DNA of 64,000 nucleotides from Rhyacophila brunnea (Eukaryota; Arthropoda; Insecta; Trichoptera; Rhyacophilidae). Positions 34,779 to 45,445 of this stretch are shown in pieces (the stretch's first letter is position 1; every line of letters starts with the position of its first letter). Made by a program: the position numbers and the translations under genes. The stretch spans positions 310,001 through 374,000 of the forward strand of contig JAGYXB010001753.1 of assembly GCA_022495005.1 (NCBI GenBank), written 5' to 3'. The notes beneath the pieces are model-generated. The model was given only the letters and a program-made list of their open reading frames with translations, had not been told where the DNA came from and ran no database searches.

Positions 34779-35052
34779 CCTGTGAACACTAAAAAAAACC
34801 GTCTATATATATAGTCATTAGTCAGGCCACAGCTCCAAATGGCAATTTCCAATGACAGTGCTAGTTTTTGCGTAACTTCGAATGTAATGCGGTTACCTGT
34901 TTGCAGTAAATGAAGATTTTCGATTGCATCTTAATTTTGTCTGTATTAATAACTATTTCCAACATATAATTTATCATACCTATTTCTTACGAAGCAATAA
35001 CTAGAACTGTGATCAAAATTCACAGCCTCGTATGCACACGAACATCTATAAT

Positions 35053-35285
35053 TTCGACCATGTCCGATCCTAATAGGATCAAAATATGGGCCTCCACAGA
35101 GTGGAGGTTTGTATTGACAGATTTTTACGAGAAATGGATGTCAGCCACTTGCTCAACCTATTAGGTCTATACTCTGACTCATACACAAATTAAAAAAAAC
35201 AATATGTGTACTTATCAGATCCAGGATTCGAACCTGGGACCCACGACACAATAGGCCAACGCATAAGCCCCGCGGCTATATTACT
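35053..35285 (-). repeat. SINE family A, nearly full-length
   Basis: Minus-strand order: tRNA-derived head with 'cgcggggcttatgcg' (A-box region) and GGTTCGAATCC (B box), the spacer 'gtacacatattg', body 'gagtcagagtatag...ctaataggttgagcaagtgg' and 3' end 'gatcggacatggtcgaaa'. It is internally complete compared with 36949-37188. Pol III transcription from the internal promoter is likely in a live copy; here a few CpG losses are visible. Confidence 0.85.
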
Positions 35286-35912
35286 TATGTATATTTCATT
35301 AACTCGTATATTTAATTAACTCGTGTTGAGTTACCATTAACAAATTTAATTAATTACAGACAAATGTGCTACATAACCAATCAATAAATTTTATAATTTA
35401 CTTACCTACTTATTTTCTTCTATCATTCCCTTGTATTCCGGTGGTTGTAATTCCGTTTATTTAAGTCTTTTATTTAGACATGAATTTCATCTCAATACTA
35501 TACCGACATCTATTTTAGTTACAGTATCTCACTGTGAACGGTCAAGTGCATACGTCCAAATTTTCAGGCACGCATAATAGCATCTCGTAAATACATCAAA
35601 TACAACTTGTAAGTAGAAGTTAACTTAAATTTCATGACGAAATATTTCGTAGCATTTCTGTATATAGATAGTACCTACATCTGTTTATTTAACTTAATCT
35701 TAACTCACATCACTGTGTGTATGTGTTTCATCTTGTGATTTGAATTATTACAAAAATACATTTTGCATGGCATAGAAAATGTTGTAAATCACTGATCTAA
35801 GCTATATTGTAACTTGTCATCAAAAAGTAAATTTAACTATTTGCAATAAACTGTTTCTTTTATTCAACGAATGATTCACAAGATTTTTAAAATGTTACAT
35901 TCCATATATCGA
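35286..35912. other. Unassigned AT-rich sequence
   Basis: No gene seen. Confidence 0.4.
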
Positions 35913-36064
35913 ACATACATAACTTGAAAACACTTCAGATATAATAATATACCCACTAGAAAAAAATATCCCGGAAAAAGGGATTCGGTCGAGATTCGTA
36001 TTTTTTTCAAATATATTTTTTTCTAGTTGATATATATCTGAGGTGTTTTCAAGTTATGTATGTT
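35913..36064. repeat. 152-bp palindromic element
   Basis: The outer arms 'aacatacataacttgaaaac' and the inverted 'gttttcaagttatgtatgtt' continue inward to 'actagaaaaaaatat' and its complement. A ~35-base centre ('cccggaaaaagggattcgg' and 'tcgagattcg') resembles a B-box fragment. It is probably a very short MITE or a folded SINE remnant. Confidence 0.65.
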
Positions 36065-36948
36065 AAATATTTGCGTTGGATAGGTGTTAAAAATAGTTTC
36101 AGTATTCCAAATAAAAGTTTTAAGTATATTTGTTTTCAAACCGGATTCATAGATGTATCTTTTTTGCTTATATTTAAAATGAATCCAAGAAGGTTGTAGT
36201 ATCACGCAAAAGCGTTGTTTATTTTGGGAATGTCTATTCATAGAAACGCTTTGAAACTTTTTTTTTTATACTTTGCGAGTACAAAAAAGCAGTCGAGGTC
36301 GTGGGTCGACAGATTACACTGTACATGGATGGATGGTCATTAAAATACGTAGGTGCTTATATTTTAGTAGTTAGGTACAACGTTTTTACAATTCTATATA
36401 CTTTTTAAAAAACGTAACAAGTACGTGAGCAAGAGAAACGTGATAAGAGTGTTTTTTGGAAAGAAAGGGACAAAGATGGAAAACTCAGCTGAGCTGTGCA
36501 TTAATATTAAAATGGACTGTGAAAAATATAAGGCATTACTCAACTCTGGGTCCCGTGTCAAGAAGGAGAGGGAAAATTGTAATGAAAATGTATTCACTGA
36601 AAAGCTTCCAGACTTTTGAAGATTACTCTGAGGTTTTCCGATTTAAATAAAGTACCTTATCGGAAAACTGGTTAGGATCGAATGAATGTCGAATAAAAGC
36701 TCGGTTTAATTTTTCACGCGGCCTCGATGTGGACATAATTAATATCTGTATTAAGCCTTCATTATTATCTCGTACACAAAATACCTTGTATTATTATATC
36801 AAACTGGTACATAGTTTTAATGTCAGCTTCCAATTTGATTTTATATTAATATCAACATTTAAAATCTTCAGTAACATATTATTATTTTCAGAAATTCTTA
36901 TCTGAAATATTGTTTTGATAGTAGGTTATAAATTTATCCCCAAATATA
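36065..36948. other. Unassigned sequence with a short coding-like frame
   Basis: Frames at 36425-36619 and 36456-36650 overlap. The first includes a Lys/Glu-rich stretch with purine-rich codons but no recognised domain. No start or splice context supports it. Confidence 0.3.
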
Positions 36949-37188
36949 CACCCACGGTGGCCGCGCGGCTTAAGCGTTGGACTATCACGCCGTGGGTCTC
37001 AGGTTCGAATCCTGGGTCAGGGAAGTACACATATTGTTTTTCAATTTGTGTGTGAGTCAGGGTATGGATCTAATAGGTTGAGCAAGTGGCTGACATCCAT
37101 TTCTCGTAAAAAACAAAATCTGTTAATACAAACCTTTACCCTGTGGAAGCTCATATGATCCTATTAGGATCGGACATGGTAGAAAAAA
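36949..37188 (+). repeat. SINE family A, reference full-length copy
   Basis: The head contains an A-box-like TGGCCGCGCGGCTTAAGCG (from 36958) and an exact B box GGTTCGAATCC (37002-37012) inside a T-arm that pairs as tcagg/cctgg. The body follows: 'gtgtgtgagtcagggtatgg', 'ggttgagcaagtggctgaca', 'tttctcgtaaaaaacaaaat', then 'aggatcggacatggtaga' and an A-rich tail. A short direct repeat aaatata flanks it (36942-36948 and 37189-37195), consistent with target-primed insertion. This tRNA-derived SINE depends on a LINE reverse transcriptase. Confidence 0.88.
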
Positions 37189-37195
37189 AAATATA

Positions 37196-37554
37196 GGGCG
37201 TGATACAGAAACATCTGGATTAAATCTGGTGACACTTGGCAATAAACACCCTGTAGAGTTGCTAATTTAGTTAAACTTGGTGAGTCTTGTCTAAACAATG
37301 TGACTAAATGATTTCGTTCTATACCACTGCCGATTTCCATAGATTAACTACATGTAAAATAACATGTGTATGGGTACTGTAGATGATGCCATGAAAGTTA
37401 CCAATAGTGGCCTCTTAAAGATAGGTGCATATCTTAGGGACTCTTTTTAGTATGACTCTGGACGACCTTTACAAATACTATGACCACAATGTTGGTTTAT
37501 ATGTAAATTAGGAATGATTTAACATACTTAGTAACATCCCCTAAATTTACCCCT
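37196..37554. other. Unassigned sequence
   Basis: Nothing recognised between two SINE copies. Confidence 0.4.
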
Positions 37555-37745
37555 TCATTTGCTTCCACAATGTGGAGGTTTGTATTAACAAATTTTTGTT
37601 TTTATGAGAAATGCGCATTAGCCACTTGCTCAACCTATTAGGTCTATACACTGATTCCAAACACATATTTAAAAACAATATATTATGTATTTGCCAGGCC
37701 CACAATATTATAAACTGACGCGCAAACCGCTCGGCTATTGTGAGC
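37555..37745 (-). repeat. SINE family A, internally deleted copy
   Basis: Minus strand: tRNA-derived A-box part, then a gap where the B box should be (plus strand 'tgccaggcccacaatatt'), then the body with 'ctaataggttgagcaagtgg' and 'ttaatacaaacctccacatt'. The 3' end 'gatcggacatgg' is missing. Loss of the B box would silence pol III transcription. Confidence 0.75.
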
Positions 37746-37981
37746 GTTATAACTAGGAGTTGTGATTCCGCTAATATTAATATAATTGTATTGGTAATAC
37801 GTATGTACGTACGCATCGGGCCATACTACCCAATCCAGTGGTATCGGATAATGGGATAGATTCCTAGGCGATTAGATCCGGCCTCTGGCCGGAGACATCG
37901 GAATAACGTTAATGCTTTTCTAATTAAATTTTAGTTTTATGATCGTCAATAAGATTTAGTTCAATTTTTAATTTTCTATTC

Positions 37982-38293
37982 CAGTGGGTCTATTCTATAC
38001 TTATCGAACACTAAATTGATAAATAGTATCAAACTTAGGGTAGGTTTGTATCAAAATATTAGCACTTATTGTAACAATTACACGAAGCCGGTTTTTATTG
38101 TTGCAATAAGTGCGATATTTTAACAGCAGCAAGATAGGTGCTGTTAAAATATAGCACGTATTGCAACAATAAAAACCGGCTTCGTGTAATTGTTACAATA
38201 AGTGCTAATATTTTGATACAAACCTACCCTAAGTTTGATAATATTTTTCACTTTATCACTTTAGCGGTCGATAAGCATAGAATAGACCCACTG
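37982..38293. mobile_element. 312-bp palindromic MITE
   Basis: The ends are CAGTGGGTCTATTCTAT and its exact reverse complement ATAGAATAGACCCACTG. The arms match almost perfectly through 'taacaattacacgaagccgg' and 'tttttattgttgcaataagt' to a small centre near 38137 ('gcaagatagg'). The flanking bases (ttctattc and atctaaaa) do not form a duplication. The CAGTGG end suggests hAT-related MITEs, but the class is not proven. Near-identity of the arms implies recent formation or maintenance by gene conversion. Confidence 0.8.
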
Positions 38294-38627
38294 ATCTAAA
38301 AAAAATATACTATTAAATAGATACATAAAAATAAAAATAAAAGTTAATAATTTAAAATTTTTCAAATTAATAATATATATTAACCGATTTGGCTTTTATC
38401 GAACGATAATTATTCTGTCAAGTATCTAAATATTATCTCAATATAAAATAGTAACATAAATATTATATAAAATTAAGGTTGTAAAACCTACAATGGTATT
38501 AAAACTGTTATCACTCAACTATCTTTAATAAATGATTTATATTTTAAAAAAAAAATGATTAAAATATTATTATGTACCTACATTATTAACCAAAGGGTGG
38601 AGTGACTAGTTGGGGAAGCATCGACCT
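38294..38627. other. AT-rich spacer
   Basis: No feature seen. Confidence 0.4.
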
Positions 38628-38830
38628 ACTTCCTATCGTACCACCCCCTAAGGGAGGTCGACCAGAATCAGGGCGATTATTTCTCAATCATCTATGATAT
38701 GAAACAACTCGGTGGAGCTGCACTCGTACCAATCACTGAAGTTCTGAAGCCACAAAATACGACATCGTCCTTATATTACTGCTACGTCTGCTACTTTAAC
38801 CATTTATCTTTCCTTGGATAACAGGTTAGA
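38628..38830 (-). mobile_element. RTE-like retrotransposon, extreme 3' end
   Basis: The minus strand matches the last ~65 codons and tail of the copy at 58611-59005: 'ttttgtggctt', 'tgattggtacgagtgcagct', 'atcgccctgat' and 'gaccgacctcc'-like end sequence followed by 'taggggg.ggtacgat'. Stops interrupt the frame. It is heavily 5'-truncated. Confidence 0.7.
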
Positions 38831-38965
38831 AAAACTGTCTTGCCAATATGTGGCTAAGTTTTTTGATTTTGATAATACGCAGAATTTTTCAGTCCTTTCC
38901 GATTCATTTAAGGATATGTTGGTTACTTGGTAAGTCGAGAAAATTTTAAGGATGTGTATAGACAG

Positions 38966-39542
38966 CAGTGATGAAGGGTAGGCTGTTAAGATCCGACAAA
39001 AATAGTGAACATAAAACTTTGTAAATCATAAATATTTGTTTATATTGAACTAAGACATGTGGTGGTGATTAGTTATTAAAAATCAAAGAAACCCTGCCTA
39101 AACCAAACCAAAAAAGTTTTGGTACGCTTTAGGCAAAATTTTGAACACTTATTCATTCATACTTATCCGTTTTCGTTGAATTAAGAATACATAATTATTA
39201 TTACCTACACATGTTCTTGGCTAAATTTCAAAAATTAAAAGCCCTGCCTAAACCAAACCATAATAGATACAAATATTATTCTATGTATAAAATAACTAAA
39301 ATTATGTATGATTTAAGTGCATAATTCTATATATATTATAGATAGCCGAGTATTTTTTGACTACTATCTATTATTAAGGGTTGGTTTAACAGGGTTAAAC
39401 TGATTTTTAAACACTAACCAACACCCATCTTAAATAATTATTGTAGTCTTAGTTCAATGAAAACAAATACACATGACTGACAAAGTATAGTGTGCATTAT
39501 TTATGTCGGATCTTAACAGCCTACCTCCACCATTCGCTACTG
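38966..39542 (+). mobile_element. hAT-type element D, complete copy
   Basis: An exact 8-bp duplication, atagacag, at 38958-38965 and 39543-39550 bounds a 577-bp element. The ends are CAGTGATGAAGGG and, inward from the right, CAGTAGCGAATGG, fitting the CAGTGGCG-like hAT terminus. The ~200-base subterminal regions are inverted repeats of each other ('aggctgttaagatccgac', 'aaccctgcctaaaccaaacc' versus the right half). No transposase is present. Copies at 3870 and 46487. Confidence 0.88.
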
Positions 39543-39771
39543 ATAGACAGCCACATCTTCAGAAAGCATCAATTCTCTATGATATCTGCTGGTTTAGTGT
39601 CCAAACTTTCATTCCTTAGAAAAGGATTAAGAGAGCTAAGAAAGCGTCTTATTTAAAAACAAAAAAGGTAATACTTATCTGTGTGGGTTCAAACCCCACA
39701 TCTGGTAGAAATAACAAGTGTATTTAGTTAACAATTTCCCATAAAATATGTTATTACACACTATTCAATTT
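39543..39771. other. Short spacer
   Basis: Contains 'gtgggttcaaaccccac', a possible B-box-like fragment at about 39683, but no other tRNA-like structure. Confidence 0.35.
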
Positions 39772-40316
39772 CAATTTCAATTTATTTTTTTAAACATATT
39801 GTGGACATTACAAATTATAAGTTTAAGACGTTCACAACATGACATATAAAAACAAAGAAGTATACTTAAAACAGCAAATGTTACATAAAAAAGAGATAGA
39901 TAGTATGTTATTAAACCGTAGAAATATGTACATACAAAAATATTAATTAGATAGGTACAAGGAAGTACACCGGATCAGTTAAGCAGACCCTATTTTAAAA
40001 ATTTATAAAACAACGCCCACCTATACTCATCCTCACGTAAGTGGAATATATCAACACCCGAAGCAATTTCGTTGAATATAGTTATCGCCCTCCCAATTGG
40101 CATCACCAGTGGCAGGTTGGTTCTGCACCTTGGGAGAATAAACAACTGATGTTCTCTATTTCTAAGATAGTTATCAGGGACACACAGGTCAACACTGCCC
40201 AGAATGGCAGAGTTCTCATTTATACCTCGTATAAGTCGAAAAAAATACGTAGCCAAATAAAGATTTTTTCTAAATTGCAAACTGCAGTATGTAAGCATGC
40301 CTAAGAGAAAGTCAGT
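39772..40316 (-). mobile_element. Non-LTR retrotransposon 3' end (family L1w), intact C-terminal frame
   Basis: Minus-strand frame 40298-39990 (102 codons) reads through without a shift: 'TYCSLQFRKNLYLATYFF', 'CVPDNYLRNREHQLF', 'RTNLPLVMPIGRA', 'FHLREDEYRW' and a stop at 39990. A 3' UTR of about 220 bases ends in a TTGAAA-type repeat at 39772-39790. The element is 5'-truncated at about 40316, where similarity to the 19.9 kb copy ends. The uninterrupted frame makes it the best reference for the family in this window. Confidence 0.87.
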
Positions 40317-40807
40317 TGAAGGCCCTGGGCTTAAAAGCGAAAATGGTGATTTACTTTTTTTATATTAATAAATCCAATGTTACTCACTGATGTTTTCCAG
40401 AATATGTTTAGTAAAACATTTTAGATAATAATGGATCAAACATCTGTTCTTCGAAATCCTTACTAAACAAACAATTTTTTTACTCACCCCGTTACAGGTT
40501 TAATATTTACTATACAATCTGCTGCCTACCAAATATTTATTGTTATTTATTTACAATATTTTTCCGGGGAGGTAATGTTTACATAATAATATAATACAAC
40601 ACTTAAAATATTTTCGGTACGTATATTTATTATGTAGAAAACATTATTGAATATTTAAAATATATTAAACATAAACCAATATAAATATATATTTTTGAAT
40701 TGTTTATGTAGGAGTATGTTTGTTATTGTTTACGACAGGCATGTACAACTTCAAGTAGGTTGTAACCAATAATCCAGTATCAAAACTGGCAGTAATCTTC
40801 TTTTAAA
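40317..40807. other. Unassigned AT-rich sequence
   Basis: No gene seen. Confidence 0.4.
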
Positions 40808-40975
40808 ACTACTACAGATCACGAGGCCCAATGACAGTAGTGTAGAGAAACAATGATGTAATTAGTAAAAAAGTGGGATAAAATCTTAAATATATTGTTA
40901 CTTCACCGGGTCGAACCCGGAGCTCTCTGAAAAAGGTCAGCTCCTTACGTACTATGAGAGCCGACTTCTATTATA
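40808..40975 (-). repeat. SINE family B copy
   Basis: The plus strand shows 'gaggcccaatgacagtagtg' (3' body) and, after a variable AT stretch, 'gttacttcaccgggtcgaac' and 'ccggagctct' (antisense B-box region). It ends near 'cgtactatgagagccga' of the head. The middle is diverged from 28052-28240. Confidence 0.7.
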
Positions 40976-41384
40976 ATTCCTAAACTTGAATAAACGTATT
41001 GTATTTGAACGAGGATACGTAGTTATTATAAATTATATAACAACACGTCTTTGTCTTTCACCAAAACTTATGCAAAGAGCCTACTACTCGACAGTGAAAG
41101 TAAAATACACGTTTAAAGTAAGAAAATTTACATATTCTCTTTTTGTCACTCGTGCGGCAAGCCGTGAATGATGTAATACGAATCAAGTGATATGACGAGA
41201 ACCCGCTGGCTTTTTCATAGTTAATTTGAAAATGTCTTTCACGTAAGCTGATCAAGGAAAAAAACAATAGGAATGGTTAATGCTTTCACAAGATCCATTT
41301 TGATCATATTTTACAACATGTCATTTTGTGAATGTCTTGAATTTATACTTATATAATTTTGTATCAGATTAAAATTTAATCTTA
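40976..41384. other. Unassigned sequence
   Basis: Overlapping frames on both strands (40986-41171 and 41058-41267) have no recognised domain. Confidence 0.35.
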
Positions 41385-41746
41385 AGCGTCAATTACATTG
41401 AGCTACTTTAGAGGCTGTTTGTTGGCGAATTTACAATCTGCCTGTAAAGTCGCCCAGTGTAATCATCGAACAAGCTAACAAGCAGATTGTAAACACTCTA
41501 CCGAGAAAAGTTGAAAGCTGGTCAACTTTACACGCTACACGCCGGCGTGTGGGCCTACTGCGTCTGCGCAGTAGAGCGCAGTAGCAACCTCCCGGTAAAA
41601 AAACGAACTACGTTCTGCCAAAATAGTCGCTGGCTTGTGGCGAATGGAAAGTTTTGTGTGTCATCATCATAATCGCAGTAGCTGAATCGCCCGCTATTCA
41701 ATTCGCCAACAAACAGGTCATAAAGTAGCTCAAAGTAATTGACGCT
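41385..41746. mobile_element. MITE with TTA duplication (PIF/Harbinger-like)
   Basis: The ends AGCGTCAATTACATTGAGC and, inverted, AGCGTCAATTACTTTGAGC extend to about 47 bases of near-perfect inverted repeat ('gtttgttggcgaatt' inside both). TTA flanks both sides (41382-41384 and 41747-41749). A 3-bp TWA duplication is the hallmark of PIF/Harbinger elements, so this is the most likely class. The 362-bp interior is unusually GC-rich around 41535-41590 and can fold ('ctactgcgtctgcgcagtag'). No transposase. Confidence 0.78.
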
Positions 41747-41749
41747 TTA

Positions 41750-42615
41750 GTGATATGCTAATGAAGAATTCAACAACTTTTCTCTAAAACAGCTTCACAT
41801 CAGAGCGCCGCAATTTTACGTACCTTGGTACTTAGTCACCTTGTCTAATTTGTAATTTTGCCTCCTGCTTGAGCAATGGCAATAGTATTAGAAGACGGGG
41901 GGATATAATATTGCAAGCAATTCATTTTCACCTGGGATTGTTAAGAACCACTTTTACTGTAAACCACAATGTCACTTTTCGATAATTAATTTTAATGTAT
42001 CTTGGTTTTCGGCGACAGGCATTGAAATTTATGTAACCGACCTCCATTTTGTTCGACGTAAAACATTTTCATCGTTTAGACAATAATTATTCATTACCCT
42101 TTTGAAGTTTCATATTTCGTAGTACAATTTGTTTTTGAAAATTTAGAGTAAAATGCCAGTGGCGTGGGGCCAGAGCAGGTCAGTAATATTTTCAATACTG
42201 AAACGTGATCTGGCGCCACTATTACCCTTCAAATATAATTACTACAACGTTCACCAATTACGCACTAAACTAATACAAAGTATCAGATTCAAATGTGAAC
42301 GATATTATTATTGTATCATATTTAATAATAAACTACTCCACGTGTAACAATTATTTGCATAGGATCCATTGTCTCCCACGTACAGCATCAATTTTGATAC
42401 TAATATTTTACATGGTTATTTTATTAATAGCTTTGCAACATTTTTTCTTTATCTACTTAGTTCACCCTGTCACTCTTCAACATTGAAGCATAATTCAAGC
42501 ACAAAGTTGCGCCACTTCCCACGACCTATCGCCAAGTCTCATGCCTCCCGCTATGTGAGATCTAGATCGCTTTTGTAGCACCACTGCAGGGATAGGGAGG
42601 GTCGGTTATGGCAAC
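41750..42615. other. Unassigned sequence
   Basis: Overlapping short frames at 42153-42578 have no recognised domain. CAGTGGCG at 42157 and CCACTG at 42586 could be the ends of an old hAT element, but the flanks do not match. Confidence 0.35.
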
Positions 42616-43249
42616 TAGGGAATCCAATTACGAGCCAAAATCTTGATCCCGAGATTTCGGGATTATAATTTGACGATCCCGGGATCCCGGTATATCTAGT
42701 ATAATTTATACTATTTGAGACATTTATTGTTAATATTGTGTAAGTTCAATCTATGTGTACATACTTGCCAGACCCAGGATTCGAACCTGGGACCCACGGC
42801 GTTATAAATAGTCCAAGTGGTTGACATCCATTTCTCGTAAAAAACAAAATCTGTCAATACAAACCTATACTCTGTGGAGGCCCATATGATCCAATTAGGA
42901 TTGGACATGGTCGAAAGAAGAAAATAAGTTCAATCTATGAAATACATAGGTTTAATATAAACAATATTGTTATATACATAGGTTTAATGGAGTAAATAAT
43001 ATTGTTATATAAATAATAATGTGAAATTAAAACAGTTTTATTTATTTATGAAAAGATAATATAATAAGATTATTTCTAATGTATTTATATGCTATTAAAA
43101 ATATTTTTACTGTTATATTTTCGTTTTTATTTTATTTTCCATAAAAATTGATAAAAAAAATCAACCCCAAAAGTTTCGAGATTATGTTTACCAATCCCGG
43201 GATTCATAGGTATCGAAAATAGTTCGGGATATTGGGATTGGAATCGTTA
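42616..43249 (-). mobile_element. hAT-type element N1 with a SINE inside it
   Basis: An exact duplication, atggcaac, at 42608-42615 and 43250-43257 bounds the copy. The left end is TAGGGAATCCAAT, and the right end carries the same terminus in degraded form. The CCCGGGAT palindromes and the 'gggatt...aatccc' pairs of the 6012-6683 copy occur here in reverse orientation. Without the inserted SINE and its duplicated target the element is about 450 bases. No transposase frame. Confidence 0.88.
42756..42924 (+). repeat. SINE family A with inverted 5' head
   Basis: A 15-bp target duplication, taagttcaatctatg, flanks it (42741-42755 and 42925-42939). Inside, the first ~50 bases are the tRNA-derived head in antisense ('gccagacccaggattcgaac'). 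The rest is the body in sense orientation ('aagtggttgacatccatttc', 'ggacatggtcgaaagaag') with an A-rich tail. The segment between head and body is missing. This head-to-tail inversion within one insertion is what twin priming produces in LINE-mediated retrotransposition. Confidence 0.88.
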
Positions 43250-43257
43250 ATGGCAAC

Positions 43258-44348
43258 GGAACCCCTGAGGTTTTGTTATAAGGATATGGAGAGTTTTAGG
43301 GGTACATTGGTGATTGAAGTAATCACGCAATGACACAAGTAATAAAACCTCTTTGACGTATAATTAACATATCGATTAGAAGTCAATACTCGCGTAGGTT
43401 ATAGATATATAGATATATTGGCTGTATATTTTGCCGTAATAATATTATACTTGCAATATATTAATAGGAGAATTTCTTATTTGGAAGCTATGAGAGCGGG
43501 TTTGACTTAATTTACATTTATTCCGGTATTTTGAAGGCCGAGAAAATCACCCGCAGTCTGAGATGACATTCCCTTCCCCCGTGAGTTAGTATGTTTTTTT
43601 TTTTACTTTTTTTAAAATTGATTTAAGTATTTCTGAAAAAGTTATTTTCTAGATAATATTATTATTCTATCTCATTACTTTTAAAAATCTACATGTTTTA
43701 TATAATCTTAATATCAACTTATTGTCTATCACGATATTGTCTTTTTTTGCTTCGTAGTCAACCCTGCTTATATTTCTATGAGTCATCTCAAGAACGATTC
43801 CAATCTCTTTAGGGTTCTGGAGTAGATTTACCTAAGGGATGACACTTTTGGTGGTGTTAATATATAAAATTTTCCGGACACGCATAACAGCATTATAATT
43901 ATTGTAGAGTTTTCCATTTATATTAGATTTAACATCAATTGTAAAGTATTTTTAAAATTTCTCTATTTAAAATTATTGACTGTGCTCCACTGACAAAAAG
44001 TCCTACAAGTATTTTTGAATTCGCGCCGCGTCATTATAGAATGACAGCGTTTCCGTAAAATGCTCATAATTTATTTGTTGGTACTGAAATTCTCGCTTTT
44101 AAATTTGAGAGAGCTTGCGAATCACGTTTCCGTCAAACTTTTTAACGCTAAAGCTTGCGTTGTTCATAGCGTTATGACGACAATACAAAATGGCTAACGG
44201 TACTACAGATTTTCATCAAAGTCCATGGAATATAACGGTAAAGGGTTATCATAGATTTTTAAAACATCATTGCAGCCATTTTTTCTGATTCCCACAAAAA
44301 TTAACATTTATGTTCAGTATTGTTTGGCAAATCATCACAGAAAGATAC
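43258..44348. other. Unassigned sequence
   Basis: The segment at about 44010-44340 may include untranslated sequence of the mariner-like element that follows, but no terminal repeat was recognised. Confidence 0.35.
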
Positions 44349-45445
44349 ACAGTTGTACAGCGTATACAAATTGTTAAAAATTATTACAACAACAATGAAT
44401 CTATTCGAGCTACGTTTTGGGCATAACATGAAATTTATGCTCAAAATAATCGATCGACAGAGCTTACTATTCGTAATTTAATCAAATAATTCAAGTCAGA
44501 TAGTAATTATTCTGATATTAATAATCTAACCCGTCACAAACGTAAACGTACAGCTGAAAATATCAATGTTATGAATCAAATTGTTGATAAAAATCCAGGA
44601 CAATCAATAATTATTTATTATTCGTCGTTCTCAATAACTTGGAATTTCTTATTACACTACAAGAATTATTATTCATATAGATTTGCATTCAAATGCATAT
44701 AAAATACATTTAATATAATAACGTAAACGAATCTGGTGCGTCAAAATTTTGTTGATTGAGTTTTTTTGGAACAGACCTATTATTTCATGAAAAAAATCAT
44801 CTTTAGCGATGTAGCTCATTATTAGTTAAATAAGCACAATCATTGCATTTAGAGTAAGTAATGAAAACCCACATGCAGGGAACTCAGAAATAATGGAAAC
44901 TGAAATACATAATGGGTAAGGCGATGGCAGGTAACCGACTCGAGTAAGGAAGAATCCGGGTTAAACTTACACACGTGTCAAGAATACGTTTTACGTCGAA
45001 TACTGAAAACTACTCTCGGTTTATGCATTTACACTCATTTAATGTTGGTGTATTACACACACTTTTACACGTGCATAATGCGTGCTTCATTTTCGTAGGA
45101 CACTCACACATTCAAAACCCTGCACCAAGATGCGGTGTATTGAATATAGCCTATCGGTATTCTATGTATTATCTGTTCTATACCCACATGCTATTTAAAC
45201 ACTTTTACATTCACGAAAATTAACAATTTCGTGTAGTGATGGTCTTAGAGTGTAATTGGACCGTATTTTTTTGAAAACGAAAATGACAATGCAGTTACTG
45301 TCAATAGAGAATCTACAGAATCATGATTACTGATTTTTTCTGGTATGAATTGGATGATCTGGACGATATGTGGTTTTAACAAGATGATAAAACATGTTAC
45401 ACAGCTCGTGATACAATCAACTTATTTAGAATTAAATTAAAAATA
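44349..45445 (+). pseudogene. Mariner-like transposase relic
   Basis: The first part (from 44349) reads 'TVVQRIQIVKNYYNNNESIRATFWA', stop, 'HEIYAQNNRSTELTIRN', matching the helix-turn-helix N-terminus (DUF4817-like) of insect mariner-type transposases. From about 44745, 'QNFVD', stop, then 'VFLEQ' and 'KKIIFSDVAHY' include the first catalytic Asp (codon 44808-44810). After a ~350-base interruption, 45245-45445 gives 'VIGPYFFENENDNAVTVN' and, after a frameshift, 'DLDDMWF', stop, 'QDDKTCYTARDTINLF' with the second catalytic Asp (45383-45385). The third catalytic residue and C-terminus are not visible. Multiple stops make it inactive. Confidence 0.8.

Noticed and set aside
36425..36650. Small Lys-rich protein gene
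   Set aside because: Overlapping frames, no recognised domain, no splice or start context, and purine-rich composition explain the openness.
37974..38301. 8-bp duplication around the 312-bp palindrome
   Set aside because: The flanks ttctattc and atctaaaa are not alike.
42157..42586. hAT-type element between CAGTGGCG and CCACTG
   Set aside because: The flanking octamers (taaaatgc and cagggata) do not match and no internal similarity to the other hAT families was seen.
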